NCBI RefSeq assembly: GCF_029870285.1 | Contig: NZ_JACSYA010000022.1 | Location: forward strand, 23,010 to 87,009 | Length of the DNA stretch: 64,000 nucleotides | Reading direction: 5' to 3' | DNA from: Delftia sp. PS-11 | GTDB taxonomy: Bacteria > Pseudomonadota > Gammaproteobacteria > Burkholderiales > Burkholderiaceae_C | Part shown: positions 1 through 9,754 of the stretch, in pieces | How positions within the stretch are numbered: position 1 is the stretch's first letter | How the letters are laid out: the number at the start of each line of letters is the position of its first letter | Translations under genes and position numbers: made by a program | Notes under the pieces: model-generated | Database searches by the model: none | What the model was told of the DNA's origin: nothing | The model's input: the letters and a program-made list of their open reading frames with translations, nothing else

Positions 1-970
1 GCAGTTGCTCCACGTCCTGCACCGGTCCAGCCGTCACTTCCCATGCGCCGAAGTGCCGCAGGTTGTCCTGCAGGCTGTGCCGGGCCACAAAGCCGCCGAT
101 CAGCGCGTCCAGCGCATCGGCATGGCGCAGGCGCGCTGCGTTGGTGGCGAACCTGGGGTCGGCGCACAGGTCTGCGTGGCCGATGGCCTGCAGGATGCGC
201 TCGGCCATGCGCTGGGTGGAGCCCGAGATCACCAGCCAGCGCCCGTCGGCGCATGGGTAGGCGTTGCGCGGTGCGGCGATGCCTGCGCGGTTGCCCATGC
301 GCTGCGGCAGCCGCCCCGTGCGCCGGAAGATGGCCGGGTCTGGTCCCAGCACGGCCAGCAGGGGCTCCAGCAGCGACAGGTCCACGACCTGGCCCTGGCC
401 GCCGTGAACCTCCACTTCCCGCAGCGCGAACATGGCCGCGCCCGCGCCGGCCAGGCCCGCGATCATGTCGGCCAGCCCCAGGTTGGGCAGGGCGGGAGGC
501 TTGTCGGGAAAGCCGTTTTTCTCGGCAAAGCCCGAGAACGCTTCGACCAGCGTGCCAAAGCCTGGGCGGCTGGCATACGGCCCCGTCTGGCCCCAGCCCG
601 AGATGCGCACGATGACCAGCCGGGGGTTGCGCTGCAGCAGCACATCGGGGCCCAGGCCGAATTGCTCCATGGCGCCGTGGCGAAAGCTCTCGACGAGGAT
701 CTGTGCGGTTTCTGCCAGCTGCAGCAGGCTTTGCACATCGGCGCTGTTGCGCAGGTCCAGGCAGATGCTTTTCTTGTTGCGCGCATAGATCTGCCACCAC
801 AGCGGCTGGCCGTCGTCCTTCCAGTCGCGCAGGGTGTCGCCGCCGGGGGCCTCGACCTTGATGACTTCGGCGCCGAAGTCGGCCAGTTGCAGCGTGAGCA
901 TGTTGCCTGCGGCCAGGCGCGAGAGGTCGAGCACGCGGATGCCGCGCAGGGGCAGGGCGGTGGCGGTCAT
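1..970 (-). CDS. CaiB/BaiF family III CoA-transferase (3' end outside window)
   Basis: The frame is open from an ATG at 970 down to the window edge, giving 323 residues of a family usually about 380-420 long. The N-terminus carries the family signature GIRVLDLSRLAAGNMLTLQL, then GAEVIKVEAPGGD and ARNKKSICLDLR. The segment NLGLADMIAGLAGAG contains the Asp expected to form the acyl-CoA anhydride intermediate. Known family role: moving CoA between carboxylic acids. Its start overlaps the stop of the upstream CitE-like gene by four bases, so the two are co-translated. Together they suggest activation of a dicarboxylic or branched acid followed by C-C cleavage (inference). The substrate cannot be read from sequence. 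Confidence 0.93.
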   Translation of the reverse strand, partial: MTATALPLRGIRVLDLSRLAAGNMLTLQLADFGAEVIKVEAPGGDTLRDWKDDGQPLWWQIYARNKKSICLDLRNSADVQSLLQLAETAQILVESFRHGAMEQFGLGPDVLLQRNPRLVIVRISGWGQTGPYASRPGFGTLVEAFSGFAEKNGFPDKPPALPNLGLADMIAGLAGAGAAMFALREVEVHGGQGQVVDLSLLEPLLAVLGPDPAIFRRTGRLPQRMGNRAGIAAPRNAYPCADGRWLVISGSTQRMAERILQAIGHADLCADPRFATNAARLRHADALDALIGGFVARHSLQDNLRHFGAWEVTAGPVQDVEQL

Positions 971-1812
971 GCGTGTTCTCCGGCATCTTGCAGCAGGCGG
1001 CGCGCGCGTTCTGCGATGGGGGCATCGACCATGCGGCCATCGACGGCCACGGCCCCCTGTCCCCGGGCGAGGGCGAGCCCGTAGGCCTGCACGATGCTGC
1101 GCGCCTGGTGCAGCTCTTGTGCGCTGGCGCCAAAGGCGGCATGCAGCGCGGGCAGCTGTGCCGGGTGGATGCATGCGGCACCGCGCATGCCCAGCGCGCG
1201 TGAGCGCCGGGCCAGTGCCGCGAAGTCCGCGAGGTCGGTGTAGTTGCCGATCGGGCCCGCCAGTCCCATGGGGTGCAGTCCTGCCGCCACAGCCGCAATG
1301 GCTACGGCCTGCGCGGGCAGTGCCAGCGTGTCCGGCATGGGCTCCATGCCCATCGCGGTGGCGAAGTCCTCGCCGCCGAAGGCCAGCGAGGCCAGCTGGG
1401 GCGAGGCCTGCGCGATTTCTGCGAGCCGCAGCAGCGCCCTGGGAGTCTCCACGATGGCGTGCAGCGGCATGTGGCCTGCGCCCAGGGCATCGGCCAGTGC
1501 TGCAATGCCCTGTATGTCGGCGGCCGATTCGGCCTTGGGGATGATCAGGCCGTCGCAGCCCGCGCGCAGCGCGGCCCCGGTGTCTGCCTGTCGCAGTGCC
1601 GGGTCGGCATTGATGCGCACGAGCACGGGGACCTGCCCACGCAGGCGGGCGATGGCCGCAGGCAGCATGGCGCGGGCCTGGGCCTTTTGTGCGGGAGCGA
1701 TGGCATCTTCGAGGTCGAGCACGATGGCGTCGGCGCCGCGCTGGCCGGCGCGCTCCAGCAGCCGCGTGGCGGTGGCAGGGATGTAGAGCAGGGATCGGGG
1801 ATGCAAGTTCAT
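967..1812 (-). CDS. CitE-like CoA-ester lyase (HpcH/HpaI superfamily)
   Basis: 281 residues forming one TIM-barrel domain of the citrate lyase beta/malyl-CoA lyase type. Visible hallmarks are RSLLYIPA at the N-terminus, DAIVLDLEDAI (metal and substrate loop), VLVRINA (conserved Arg), IVETPRALL (metal-ligand Glu) and FGGEDFATAMG. The length suits stand-alone CitE-like enzymes, which cleave acyl-CoA thioesters such as citramalyl-CoA or malyl-CoA into acetyl-CoA and an oxo acid. Its stop overlaps the CoA-transferase start (ATGA), and a LysR gene diverges 126 bases upstream. Citramalyl-CoA, malyl-CoA or a hydroxymethylglutaryl-CoA-like ester are all possible substrates. Confidence 0.9.
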   Translation of the reverse strand: MNLHPRSLLYIPATATRLLERAGQRGADAIVLDLEDAIAPAQKAQARAMLPAAIARLRGQVPVLVRINADPALRQADTGAALRAGCDGLIIPKAESAADIQGIAALADALGAGHMPLHAIVETPRALLRLAEIAQASPQLASLAFGGEDFATAMGMEPMPDTLALPAQAVAIAAVAAGLHPMGLAGPIGNYTDLADFAALARRSRALGMRGAACIHPAQLPALHAAFGASAQELHQARSIVQAYGLALARGQGAVAVDGRMVDAPIAERARRLLQDAGEHA

Positions 1813-1938
1813 GGGGCGGGCGCTGTGGCGCTGGCAGGGGCGGTCCGCACAATGTAGGCAGCCGCCCGCCCGCCGTGGCTGAGGAATTCAGAACCGGCCT
1901 TCTCGCAAACCGAACAGGCTCCAGCAGGGAGATACGCC

Positions 1939-2856
1939 ATGGAATTGCGCCAGCTCCGTTACCTCGTCGCCGTGATCGATGCCCAGAGCATCACGCGCGC
2001 CTGCGATGCGCTGCATGTGGTGCCCTCCGCCGTGAGCCACCAGCTCAGGCTGCTGGAGCAGGAGCTGGGCAGCACGCTGCTGGTGCGCGGGCCGCTGGGC
2101 ATGCAGCCCACGGCCACGGGCCGGCTGCTGTACGGCCAGGCCCAGGCCATCCTGCGCCAGGTGGCCGATGCCCGCGCCCAGGTGCAGGCGGGCGGGGCGC
2201 AGGTGGCGGGCGCCGTGTCCGTGGCGATTGCGGGCAGTATTGCCCGGGCGCTGTCCGTGCAGCTGCTGGCGGCCTGCCGCGAGCGCTGGCCGGCCATCGC
2301 GCTGTCCATCCACGAAGGGCTGAGCGGCCATCTGGTGGAAGGGGTGCACAGCGGCCGCTTCGATATGGGCGTGCTTTACGCCTCGCAGGCTACCGAGAAG
2401 CTGCAGACCCGGCAGGTCGTGCGCGAGCCGTTCTTTTTCGGCTGCATGCGGGCGCTGGCGCCAGAGGGCGGCCATGCGCCAATGCCCTTGCAGGAGCTGG
2501 CGCGCCAGCCGCTGCTGCTGCCCAGCCAGCCCAATGCCACGCGCGGCGCCCTGGACCGGGCCTTTGCGCCGCTGGACATCCGCTACCAGGTGGCGGGCGA
2601 GGTCAATTCCACGGCCACCCAGGTCGGCGCGGTGCTGGCGGGCCTGGGCGCCAGCGTGTTTCCCTGGGTCAGCCTGGAGCTGCTGCGGCCGCGCCGCGCC
2701 CTGGTGGTCCGGCCCCTGGATGCGCAGCGCATGTACCGCGATGTGGTCATGGCCACCCGGCCCCAGGGCCTGCGCAGCCGTGCCGCCGAGGCGGTGCAGG
2801 AGACCGCCGGGCAGTTGCTGGCCGCGCTTTACCGGCCGCTGCTGGCCGCAGCCTGA
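1939..2856 (+). CDS. LysR-family transcriptional regulator
   Basis: 305 residues. The N-terminal winged helix-turn-helix spans about residues 1-60 (MELRQLRYLVAVIDAQSITR, then a recognition helix in VVPSAVSHQLRLLEQELG). The remainder is the usual periplasmic-binding-protein-like effector domain. The ATG at 1939 follows CAGGGAGA. It is divergent from the CitE-like/CoA-transferase pair across 126 bases, the standard geometry for a LysR protein controlling its neighbour, so it is probably that operon's regulator (inference). Sequence style is Nac/Cbl-like. Its 3' end overlaps the convergent channel gene by 28 bases. Confidence 0.93.
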   Translation: MELRQLRYLVAVIDAQSITRACDALHVVPSAVSHQLRLLEQELGSTLLVRGPLGMQPTATGRLLYGQAQAILRQVADARAQVQAGGAQVAGAVSVAIAGSIARALSVQLLAACRERWPAIALSIHEGLSGHLVEGVHSGRFDMGVLYASQATEKLQTRQVVREPFFFGCMRALAPEGGHAPMPLQELARQPLLLPSQPNATRGALDRAFAPLDIRYQVAGEVNSTATQVGAVLAGLGASVFPWVSLELLRPRRALVVRPLDAQRMYRDVVMATRPQGLRSRAAEAVQETAGQLLAALYRPLLAAA

Positions 2857-5800
2857 GGCGCAGGTCCGTGTGCCGCCTGTGCCGTCTGGGCGGGCGGCAG
2901 GTCGCGCACATGCAGGTCCAGCTGGGGGAAGGCCACGGCAATGCCGGCGGCCTTGAGCCGCTCGTTGATGCGCTGGTTGAGTTCGCTGCGCACCGGCAGC
3001 CGGTGGTCCACCTTGCCCACGTAGGCGCGCAGCTCGAACCTCTGGCCCTGGCCCTCCAGCGCCATGAACCAGCAGTTGGGCTCGGGTTCGCGCAGCACCT
3101 GCGGATGCTCATGGGCCACGGCCAGCAGCATGTCGCGCACTTGCTGGGGGTCGTTGCCGTGGGCCACTGCCACGTCGATGACCAGGCGGGTCACATCGTC
3201 GCTCAGGGTCCAGTTCGTCACCTGGCCGGTGATGAAGGTCTTGTTGGGGATGACGATTTCCTTGTTGTCGAAGTCCAGCACCGTAGTGGCGCGCGTGCGG
3301 ATGCGCGTCACGGTGCCGGTGAGCGTGTCGATGGTGATGACATCGCCCACGCGGAAGGGGCGCTCGACCAGCAGGATCAGCCCCGAGACGAAGTTGGCGA
3401 AGATTTCCTGCAGGCCGAAGCCCAGGCCCACGGTCAGCGCGGCCACCATCCACTGCAGCTGGCCCCAGCGCAGGCCCAGCAGCGTGAAGGCGCCGACCGT
3501 GCCCGCAATGGTGATGGCGTAGCGCGCCAGCGTGGCCACGGTGTAGCGCGCCGAGCTGCTGATGCGCGAGGACGCCGACAGCATCACTTCCAGCAGGCCA
3601 GGCAGGTTGCGCGCCAGGCTGAGCGTGAGCAGCAGCACCAGCACGCCCAGCAGGGCATCCATGAGGCTCACGGGCGCGGCCTGCGCCACGCCGTCGGCGG
3701 CGGTGTTCGTGGTGTACCACAGCACCACGCCGTCGGTGCGCAGCAGGGCGGGCAGCACCGGCAGCCAGGCGTAGATCAGGGTCAGCACGATCAGCACCTT
3801 TTGCAGCAGGCCCAGCAGCCGGTGGGCCTGGTTGCCCACGGTCACCAGTGCCATCTGGCGCGCTTCGTCTGCGGGGGCTTTGCCGGTGTCGGGCGCCGCG
3901 CTGCCCGGCAGCTGCAGTGCGGCCTCGCGCAGCCGGTTCAGCGCCAGGCGGCGCTCGCCCAGCAGCAGCCAGCGCCGCAGCAGGCTGACCAGGACCTCGA
4001 CGGCGCCCAGGAAGACGAAGCTGGCCATCATGGCCTGGATGAATTCGGTGGCCGTATAGACATAGCCGAGCACGATGCCCACGGCCAGCGCGCTGAGCAG
4101 CAGCATGAGCACCACGCTCACGATCTGGCCCCAGTGGATGGCCGGGTGCTTTTGCCGGGAGACGCGCCGGAAGTACAGCCATGCCATCCAGGCCAGGCCC
4201 AGCAGCAGCATCAGCGTGGAGATGCGTCCCCAGGTGCTGATGGCGTGGTTGTCGCGGCTGTAGAAGGCCAGGCCGCCCAGCAGTTCGGCAGGCACGATCA
4301 GCCATGCGGCGCGGCGCACCATCTGGCGCAGCATCTGCACGCGCCCGGCAGGCCAGCCGAAGTGGGCCAGCGCCAGCCCGCCCGGGCAGAACAGGGCATT
4401 GAGCAAGGTGGCCACGAAGATGAAGTCGCTCAGCTGCACCAGGGTGGCGCCCAGCGGCTCCAGGGCCGTGCCCACGGCGTCCGGCCCCTGCAGCAGGCCG
4501 CCCAGTGCCGCCGTGGCAAAGCTCCAGGGCAGGGTGTAGAGCAGGCTCCAGCCCAGCGCCAGCAGGCTCAGCCCGAAATGGTCCCGCGTGAAATCGCCGA
4601 CGCGCACGGCAATGGCCTGCAGCTGGCGCAGCGCATGGCGACGCAGGCCCAGCAGCAGCGCCACGATCACGGCGACGCCGCCAAAAGCCCAGGGGTCGTT
4701 CCAGATGCTGGCGCCCAGGGCGCGTGCGGTTTTCCAGGGCGAGCTGCTGCCTTCGATGTCTTGCTCAAGCGCATGCCATTCATCGAGCCAGGCGCGGTCC
4801 ATGGGCCGGTGGCTGGGGAACCACAGCAGTTCCTTGTCCAGCACCTGGCGCAGTTCGCCGCCGCTGCGCAGGGCGGCTCGCAGCGCGTCGTCGGTCTGCT
4901 CCAGCACGGCGATGCGCCGCAGCAGCACGGGCTGCAGCTGGTCGGTCAGTGCGGCCTGCCGGTTCAGCAGCGCGGTCTGCCGCGCGGAGCCGGAGGCATC
5001 CTGCAGCGCCATGGCAGGGCCGGGGTCGGCCTCCGCTGCGGAGGCCTGCGTGCTGCCATCCGGTGCCTGACGCCACTTGTTGGCATTGAACAGCGCCAGC
5101 CGCAGCTCGGCCAGTTGGCGCTGCACGGCCTTTTGCCGTGCCTGGGTGGCGCTGGCCGATGACAGCGCCACCCGCTGCTGCCACAGCCACAGCCCCACGG
5201 CCGCGCTGCCGCCGCCCAGCCGCAGGCGGGCCTGGGTGTCGCGCAGGGTGGCGGTGAGCTGGTCGCGCAGGTATTCATCGCTGGCCAGGGTCTGGCGCTC
5301 CTGGGCCAGCAGGTTGGCGTTTTTCAGGATCTGGGCAGCCAGGGCCGCATTTTGCTGGGCCAGCTCACGGGTGGCCGGATCGGCCGTGGAGGCATGCGCG
5401 GCGGCCAGCTCGGCCTCCTGCACCTGCTGCTCCAGCCGCTGGCGGCTGCGCTCGGCGATGCGCTGGTTCAGCCAGGCCGCGCGCGGCATGCGCTCGAGCA
5501 GCTCGCGGCGCTGCGATTGCAGTTGCGCCGCCAGCAGGCGTTGGCGGGCCTCCAGGGTGGATTGCTCTTCCTGGCGCAGCGCCAGCTCCAGCAGGGCACG
5601 CCGGTGCTCGGCGCTGCGCCGCGACTGGCGCGCCTGTGTCAGAGCGGCCGGCTCGCCGGGTTCGGCCGTCACGGGCTCCGCGCTTTCCTGGATGCGCTGC
5701 TGCAGGATGGACAGGTCCAGCCTGCCCGGGCCGGGCTGGGACACCAGATTGGCCTGGTCTGCCGCGGATTTCTCGATGCCGGCCTTGAGCGTGGCGATGG

Positions 5801-6248
5801 CATCGCGCTCGTCGGTCAGCAGGCGCTCCAGCACCTCCTGGCTGGCATGTGCGGGGATGCGCTCTTTCCAGCGCTCGAACAGGCTGGCCAGCTGCTCTTC
5901 GCTCAGTGGCGGCGGCAGTGTGGGCACGGCGGCCCTGGCGCTGGCGCGCAGCCGGTCCAGCTCCTGCGCCAGGGCATCGGCCTCTTTGCTGGCCGAGGCC
6001 GCTGCATCGAGCTGTGCCTGGATGGTCTGGCTGCGCTGCGCATCCTTGCCGGATGTGCCTGTCAGCGCGCCCTGCAGCGGTCCCAGCGGGCCTGCTGGCG
6101 CCGCGCCGGCCATCCAGGGCTGCAGCAGCCCGGCAGCGCACAGCAGCCAGAGGGCCGCCAGCCGCCAGAGCGCGCACGGGCGCAGGGCCCGCAGTGCAAG
6201 GCCGGGCAGGGGCGCAGCGGCAAGGGATGGAGTACCGGCAGAAGGCAT
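2829..6248 (-). CDS. large mechanosensitive channel, MscK/KefA (YjeP) type
   Basis: 1139 residues from the ATG at 6248; an in-frame start at 6296 would add 16 unconvincing residues. Order: a signal-like hydrophobic stretch (about 20-50) ending near AGAAPAG, a long alpha-helical periplasmic region rich in Ala, Gln, Arg and Leu with coiled-coil character (about 60-480), roughly ten membrane segments, then the MscS core. The core is clear: LGFGLQEIFANFVSGLILLV and RPFRVGDVITID (pore-lining and beta domain), followed by NKEIVIPNKTFITGQVTNW. Known role: release of solutes or ions on osmotic downshock. Length matches KefA/MscK/YbdG-large proteins. It is monocistronic and convergent with the LysR gene. 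Confidence 0.94.
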   Translation of the reverse strand: MPSAGTPSLAAAPLPGLALRALRPCALWRLAALWLLCAAGLLQPWMAGAAPAGPLGPLQGALTGTSGKDAQRSQTIQAQLDAAASASKEADALAQELDRLRASARAAVPTLPPPLSEEQLASLFERWKERIPAHASQEVLERLLTDERDAIATLKAGIEKSAADQANLVSQPGPGRLDLSILQQRIQESAEPVTAEPGEPAALTQARQSRRSAEHRRALLELALRQEEQSTLEARQRLLAAQLQSQRRELLERMPRAAWLNQRIAERSRQRLEQQVQEAELAAAHASTADPATRELAQQNAALAAQILKNANLLAQERQTLASDEYLRDQLTATLRDTQARLRLGGGSAAVGLWLWQQRVALSSASATQARQKAVQRQLAELRLALFNANKWRQAPDGSTQASAAEADPGPAMALQDASGSARQTALLNRQAALTDQLQPVLLRRIAVLEQTDDALRAALRSGGELRQVLDKELLWFPSHRPMDRAWLDEWHALEQDIEGSSSPWKTARALGASIWNDPWAFGGVAVIVALLLGLRRHALRQLQAIAVRVGDFTRDHFGLSLLALGWSLLYTLPWSFATAALGGLLQGPDAVGTALEPLGATLVQLSDFIFVATLLNALFCPGGLALAHFGWPAGRVQMLRQMVRRAAWLIVPAELLGGLAFYSRDNHAISTWGRISTLMLLLGLAWMAWLYFRRVSRQKHPAIHWGQIVSVVLMLLLSALAVGIVLGYVYTATEFIQAMMASFVFLGAVEVLVSLLRRWLLLGERRLALNRLREAALQLPGSAAPDTGKAPADEARQMALVTVGNQAHRLLGLLQKVLIVLTLIYAWLPVLPALLRTDGVVLWYTTNTAADGVAQAAPVSLMDALLGVLVLLLTLSLARNLPGLLEVMLSASSRISSSARYTVATLARYAITIAGTVGAFTLLGLRWGQLQWMVAALTVGLGFGLQEIFANFVSGLILLVERPFRVGDVITIDTLTGTVTRIRTRATTVLDFDNKEIVIPNKTFITGQVTNWTLSDDVTRLVIDVAVAHGNDPQQVRDMLLAVAHEHPQVLREPEPNCWFMALEGQGQRFELRAYVGKVDHRLPVRSELNQRINERLKAAGIAVAFPQLDLHVRDLPPAQTAQAAHGPAPQAAASSGR

Positions 6249-6512
6249 GGTCGCAATATTCGGACAGTACGCCGCCCTGTCATTGCGGCGCATCATAGGT
6301 GCAGAAATGATAGCGCCTGGTCAAGGACACACAGGGACTGGGCGCAGCGCAGGGCAACAACAGGTCATTGTCTGTCAACAAGATGGCGCACAGTCCGGGC
6401 GTTGACGGCCTGTTCAAACCGGCGCCAAGGTGCTACAACGTTTGCATGTGGCAGCGATTGGATTGCAACTTTGCGGTACCGCCAGCCACCGCGTGCCGCC
6501 ATGGGAGGTCGT

Positions 6513-8435
6513 ATGGATGTCATCAGCAACTCCGCAGCCCGCTATGTCCGTCTGCGCGAAGAGGAAATGTCGCTGGACGAATACCTGGCCCTGTGCCAGC
6601 GCGACCCGATGGCCTACGAGAGCGCGTCCCATCGCATGCTGGCAGCCATCGGCGAGCCCGAGATGGTGGACACCCGCAACGATCCGCGCCTGTCGCGCCT
6701 GTTTGCCAACAAGGTCATCCGCCGCTACCCGGCCTTTGCCGAGTTCTACGGCATGGAGGACTCCATCGAGCAGGTGGTGAGTTTTTTCCGCCACGCGGCC
6801 CAGGGGCTGGAGGAGCGCAAGCAGATCCTGTACCTGCTGGGGCCTGTGGGCGGGGGCAAGAGCTCGATTGCCGAGCGGCTCAAGTACCTGATGCAGAAGG
6901 TGCCGTTCTATGCGCTCAAGGGCTCGCCGGTCAACGAGTCGCCGCTGGGGCTGTTCGACCCCGTCGAGGACGGTCCGATCCTGGAGTCGCAGTTCGGCAT
7001 TCCCCGGCGCTGCCTGCAGCATGTGCTGTCGCCCTGGGCCGTCAAGCGCCTCGATGAGCTGGGCGGCGATATCCGCCAGTTCCGCGTGGTCAAGCGCTAC
7101 CCCAGCATCCTCAAGCAGATCGCCATCGCCAAGACCGAACCAGGCGATGAGAACAACCAGGATATCTCCAGCCTGGTGGGCAAGGTGGATATCCGCCAGC
7201 TGGAGAATTTCGCCCAGGACGACACCGACGCCTACAGCTACTCGGGCGGCCTGTGCCTGGCCAACCAGGGGCTGCTGGAGTTCGTGGAGATGTTCAAGGC
7301 GCCCATCAAGGTGCTGCATCCGCTGCTGACCGCCACGCAGGAGGGCAACTACAAGGGCACGGAAGGCTTTGGCGCCATTCCCTTCGAGGGCATGGTGCTG
7401 GCGCACAGCAACGAAAGCGAGTGGAAGGCGTTTCGCAACAACCGCAACAACGAGGCCTTCCTGGACCGCATCTACATCGTCAAGGTGCCGTACTGCCTGC
7501 GCGTCTCCGAGGAGGTGCGCATCTACGAGAAGCTGATCCGCGAGTCGTCGCTGGCGCAGGCCGTGTGCGCACCCGGCACGCTCAAGATGATGGCGCAGTT
7601 CGCCGTGCTCACGCGGCTCAAGGAGCCCGAGAACTCCAGCATCTTCAGCAAGATGCAGGTCTATGACGGCGAGAGCCTCAAGGACACGGACCCGCGCGCC
7701 AAGAGCTACCAGGAGTACCGCGACTACGCGGGCGTGGACGAAGGCATGTCGGGCATTTCCACGCGCTTTGCCTTCAAGATCCTGTCCAAGGTGTTCAACT
7801 ACGACAGCACCGAGGTGGCGGCCAATCCCGTCCATCTGATGTATGTGCTGGAGCAGCAGATCGAGCGCGAGCAGTTTCCTGCCGAGCTGGAGACCAAGTA
7901 CACCAGCTACATCAAGGAGTATCTGTCGCCGCGCTATGCCGAGTTCATCGGCAAGGAAATCCAGACGGCCTATCTGGAGAGCTACAGCGAGTACGGCCAG
8001 AACATCTTCGACCGCTACGTCACCTATGCCGACTACTGGATCCAGGACAGCGAGTACCGCGACACCGACACCGGCGAGGTGTTCGACCGCAGCGCGCTCA
8101 ATGCCGAGCTGGAGAAGGTGGAGAAGCCCGCCGGCATTGCCAACGCCAAGGACTTCCGCAACGAGATCGTCAACTTCGTGCTGCGTGCGCGCGCCAACAA
8201 CCAGGGCAAGAACCCGAGCTGGACCAGCTACGAGAAGCTGCGCCTGGTGATCGAGAAGAAGATGTTCTCCAACACCGAGGAGCTGCTGCCGGTCATCAGC
8301 TTCAATGCCAAGGCCAGCGCCGAGGACGCGCGCAAGCATGAGGACTTTGTCACCCGCATGCAGTCCAAGGGCTACACGCCCAAGCAGGTGCGCCTGCTGT
8401 GCGAGTGGTATCTGCGCGTGCGCAAGAGCAGTTGA
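6513..8435 (+). CDS. prkA: PrkA-family serine protein kinase (YeaG)
   Basis: 640 residues, the usual family length. The ATG at 6513 is chosen because GGGAGGT lies eight bases upstream; the in-frame ATG at 6501 would place the ribosome site inside the gene. An AAA-like PrkA domain (about 20-390) has a Walker A motif GPVGGGKSS with Lys116 and the conserved stretches RRYPAFAEFYGMEDSIEQVV, KGSPVNESPLGLFDP and VGKVDIRQLENFAQDD. The C-terminal PrkA domain follows to the end. It is first in a prkA-yeaH-spoVR operon. In enterobacteria this cluster is induced by starvation and stationary phase, and PrkA has been reported as kinase and protease. A TGCTACAAC element at 6431-6439 resembles an RpoS-type -10 box (weak evidence). 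Confidence 0.97.
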   Translation: MDVISNSAARYVRLREEEMSLDEYLALCQRDPMAYESASHRMLAAIGEPEMVDTRNDPRLSRLFANKVIRRYPAFAEFYGMEDSIEQVVSFFRHAAQGLEERKQILYLLGPVGGGKSSIAERLKYLMQKVPFYALKGSPVNESPLGLFDPVEDGPILESQFGIPRRCLQHVLSPWAVKRLDELGGDIRQFRVVKRYPSILKQIAIAKTEPGDENNQDISSLVGKVDIRQLENFAQDDTDAYSYSGGLCLANQGLLEFVEMFKAPIKVLHPLLTATQEGNYKGTEGFGAIPFEGMVLAHSNESEWKAFRNNRNNEAFLDRIYIVKVPYCLRVSEEVRIYEKLIRESSLAQAVCAPGTLKMMAQFAVLTRLKEPENSSIFSKMQVYDGESLKDTDPRAKSYQEYRDYAGVDEGMSGISTRFAFKILSKVFNYDSTEVAANPVHLMYVLEQQIEREQFPAELETKYTSYIKEYLSPRYAEFIGKEIQTAYLESYSEYGQNIFDRYVTYADYWIQDSEYRDTDTGEVFDRSALNAELEKVEKPAGIANAKDFRNEIVNFVLRARANNQGKNPSWTSYEKLRLVIEKKMFSNTEELLPVISFNAKASAEDARKHEDFVTRMQSKGYTPKQVRLLCEWYLRVRKSS

Positions 8436-8482
8436 CGGGCGCCTCGCGCCGGCATCCGGCGCGTCCTGGCAGGGAGGCACAG

Positions 8483-9754
8483 ATGGCATTGCAAATCATC
8501 GATCGCAGGCTCGCGGGCAAGAACAAGTCGGTGGGCAACCGCGAGCGCTTCGTGCGCCGCTACAAGCAGCAGATTGCCGAGGCGGTGCGCCGCGCCGTGG
8601 CGCAGCGCGATATCCGCCATATCGAGCAGGCCGAGAACATCACCATTCCCCGCAAGGACATCCGCGAGCCCCTGTTCCGCCATGGCCAGGGCGGCGTGTC
8701 CGATACCGTGCATCCGGGCAACAGCGAGCATGTGCGCGGCGACCGCATTGCCCGGCCCCAGGGCGGGGCAGGCGGCGCAGGCGGGCAGGCCAGCGATTCG
8801 GGGCAGGGCGAAGATGACTTCACCTTCACCCTGACCAAGGAAGAGTTCATGGAACTGTTCTTTGAAGACCTGGCCCTGCCGCGCCTGCTGCGCACCCATA
8901 TCGGCAGCACGCCGCAGTACAAGACGCGCCGCGCCGGCTACCGCCAGGACGGCACGCCGCACAACCTGGCCCTGCTGCGCACCATGAGCGGGGCCCTGGG
9001 GCGGCGCATCGCCCTGACCAAGGCGCCGCAGCGCGAGCTGCAGGCCCTGCAGGAGCAGCTCGATGCCCTGCTGGCGCAGGACGGCAGCGGCGCCAGCGAA
9101 GATGTGGCTGCGCTGCAGCAGCGCATCAGCGTGCTCAGGTCGCGCATCGCCAAGGTGGCCTTTCTGGACCCCATCGACCTGCGCTTTCGCAACCGTGCGC
9201 GGCTGCCCCAGCCCAGCAGCCAGGCCGTGATGTTCTGCGTGATGGACGTGTCCGGCTCCATGGACCAGGCGCGCAAGGATCTGGCCAAGCGCTTTTTCAT
9301 CCTGCTGTACCTGTTCCTGACGCGCCATTACGAGAAGATCGACATCGTCTTCATCCGCCACCACACCCAGGCCTCGGAGGTCAGCGAGGATGCGTTCTTC
9401 CACTCGCAGGAAAGCGGCGGCACGGTGGTCAGCAGCGCCCTGGTGCTGCTCGAACAGATCATGCGCGCGCGCTACCCTGTGGGCGACTGGAACATCTACG
9501 TGGCCCAGGCCAGCGACGGCGACAATTTCGGCGACGACAACGTCCAGTGCCGCACCCTGCTGGCCGGCAAGATCCTGCCGCTGGTGCGCTACTTCGCCTA
9601 TCTGCAGGTGGCGCAGGAGGAGCAGGGCCTGTGGCAGGAGTACAGCCAGCTGGCACGGCTGTTTTCCCACTTTGCCATGCGCAAGGTGTCCGGTCCGGGC
9701 GAGATCTACCCTGTGTTTCGCGACCTGTTCAAGAAAGAGGGGGTGTCGGTATGA
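8483..9754 (+). CDS. yeaH: YeaH/YhbH family protein (DUF444)
   Basis: 423 residues from the ATG at 8483, preceded by AGGGAGG. The N-terminus (IIDRRLAGKNKSVGNRERF) and the central FTLTKEEFMELFFEDLALPR are family hallmarks. A von Willebrand A-like fold follows, with the metal-site-like motif VMDVSGSMD at Asp255. The middle has a Gly/Ala-rich linker (about 93-110). The biochemical function is unsettled; YeaH is thought to act with the PrkA kinase in the stress response. It sits 47 bases after prkA, and its stop overlaps the spoVR start (ATGA), so co-expression is very likely. Confidence 0.96.
   Translation: MALQIIDRRLAGKNKSVGNRERFVRRYKQQIAEAVRRAVAQRDIRHIEQAENITIPRKDIREPLFRHGQGGVSDTVHPGNSEHVRGDRIARPQGGAGGAGGQASDSGQGEDDFTFTLTKEEFMELFFEDLALPRLLRTHIGSTPQYKTRRAGYRQDGTPHNLALLRTMSGALGRRIALTKAPQRELQALQEQLDALLAQDGSGASEDVAALQQRISVLRSRIAKVAFLDPIDLRFRNRARLPQPSSQAVMFCVMDVSGSMDQARKDLAKRFFILLYLFLTRHYEKIDIVFIRHHTQASEVSEDAFFHSQESGGTVVSSALVLLEQIMRARYPVGDWNIYVAQASDGDNFGDDNVQCRTLLAGKILPLVRYFAYLQVAQEEQGLWQEYSQLARLFSHFAMRKVSGPGEIYPVFRDLFKKEGVSV

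Noticed and set aside
1689..5162. Very long open frame on the plus strand opposite the LysR, CoA-lyase and MscK-like genes.
   Set aside because: It is Gln/Arg/Ala/Gly-rich and low in complexity, with no recognisable domain, and lies antisense or out of frame to genes with clear protein families. GC-rich codon bias explains the open frame.
6414..8489. Long minus-strand open frame across prkA.
   Set aside because: It is the antisense of prkA, which has a full PrkA domain and a good ribosome site. The antisense protein is His/Leu/Gly-rich and without homology features.
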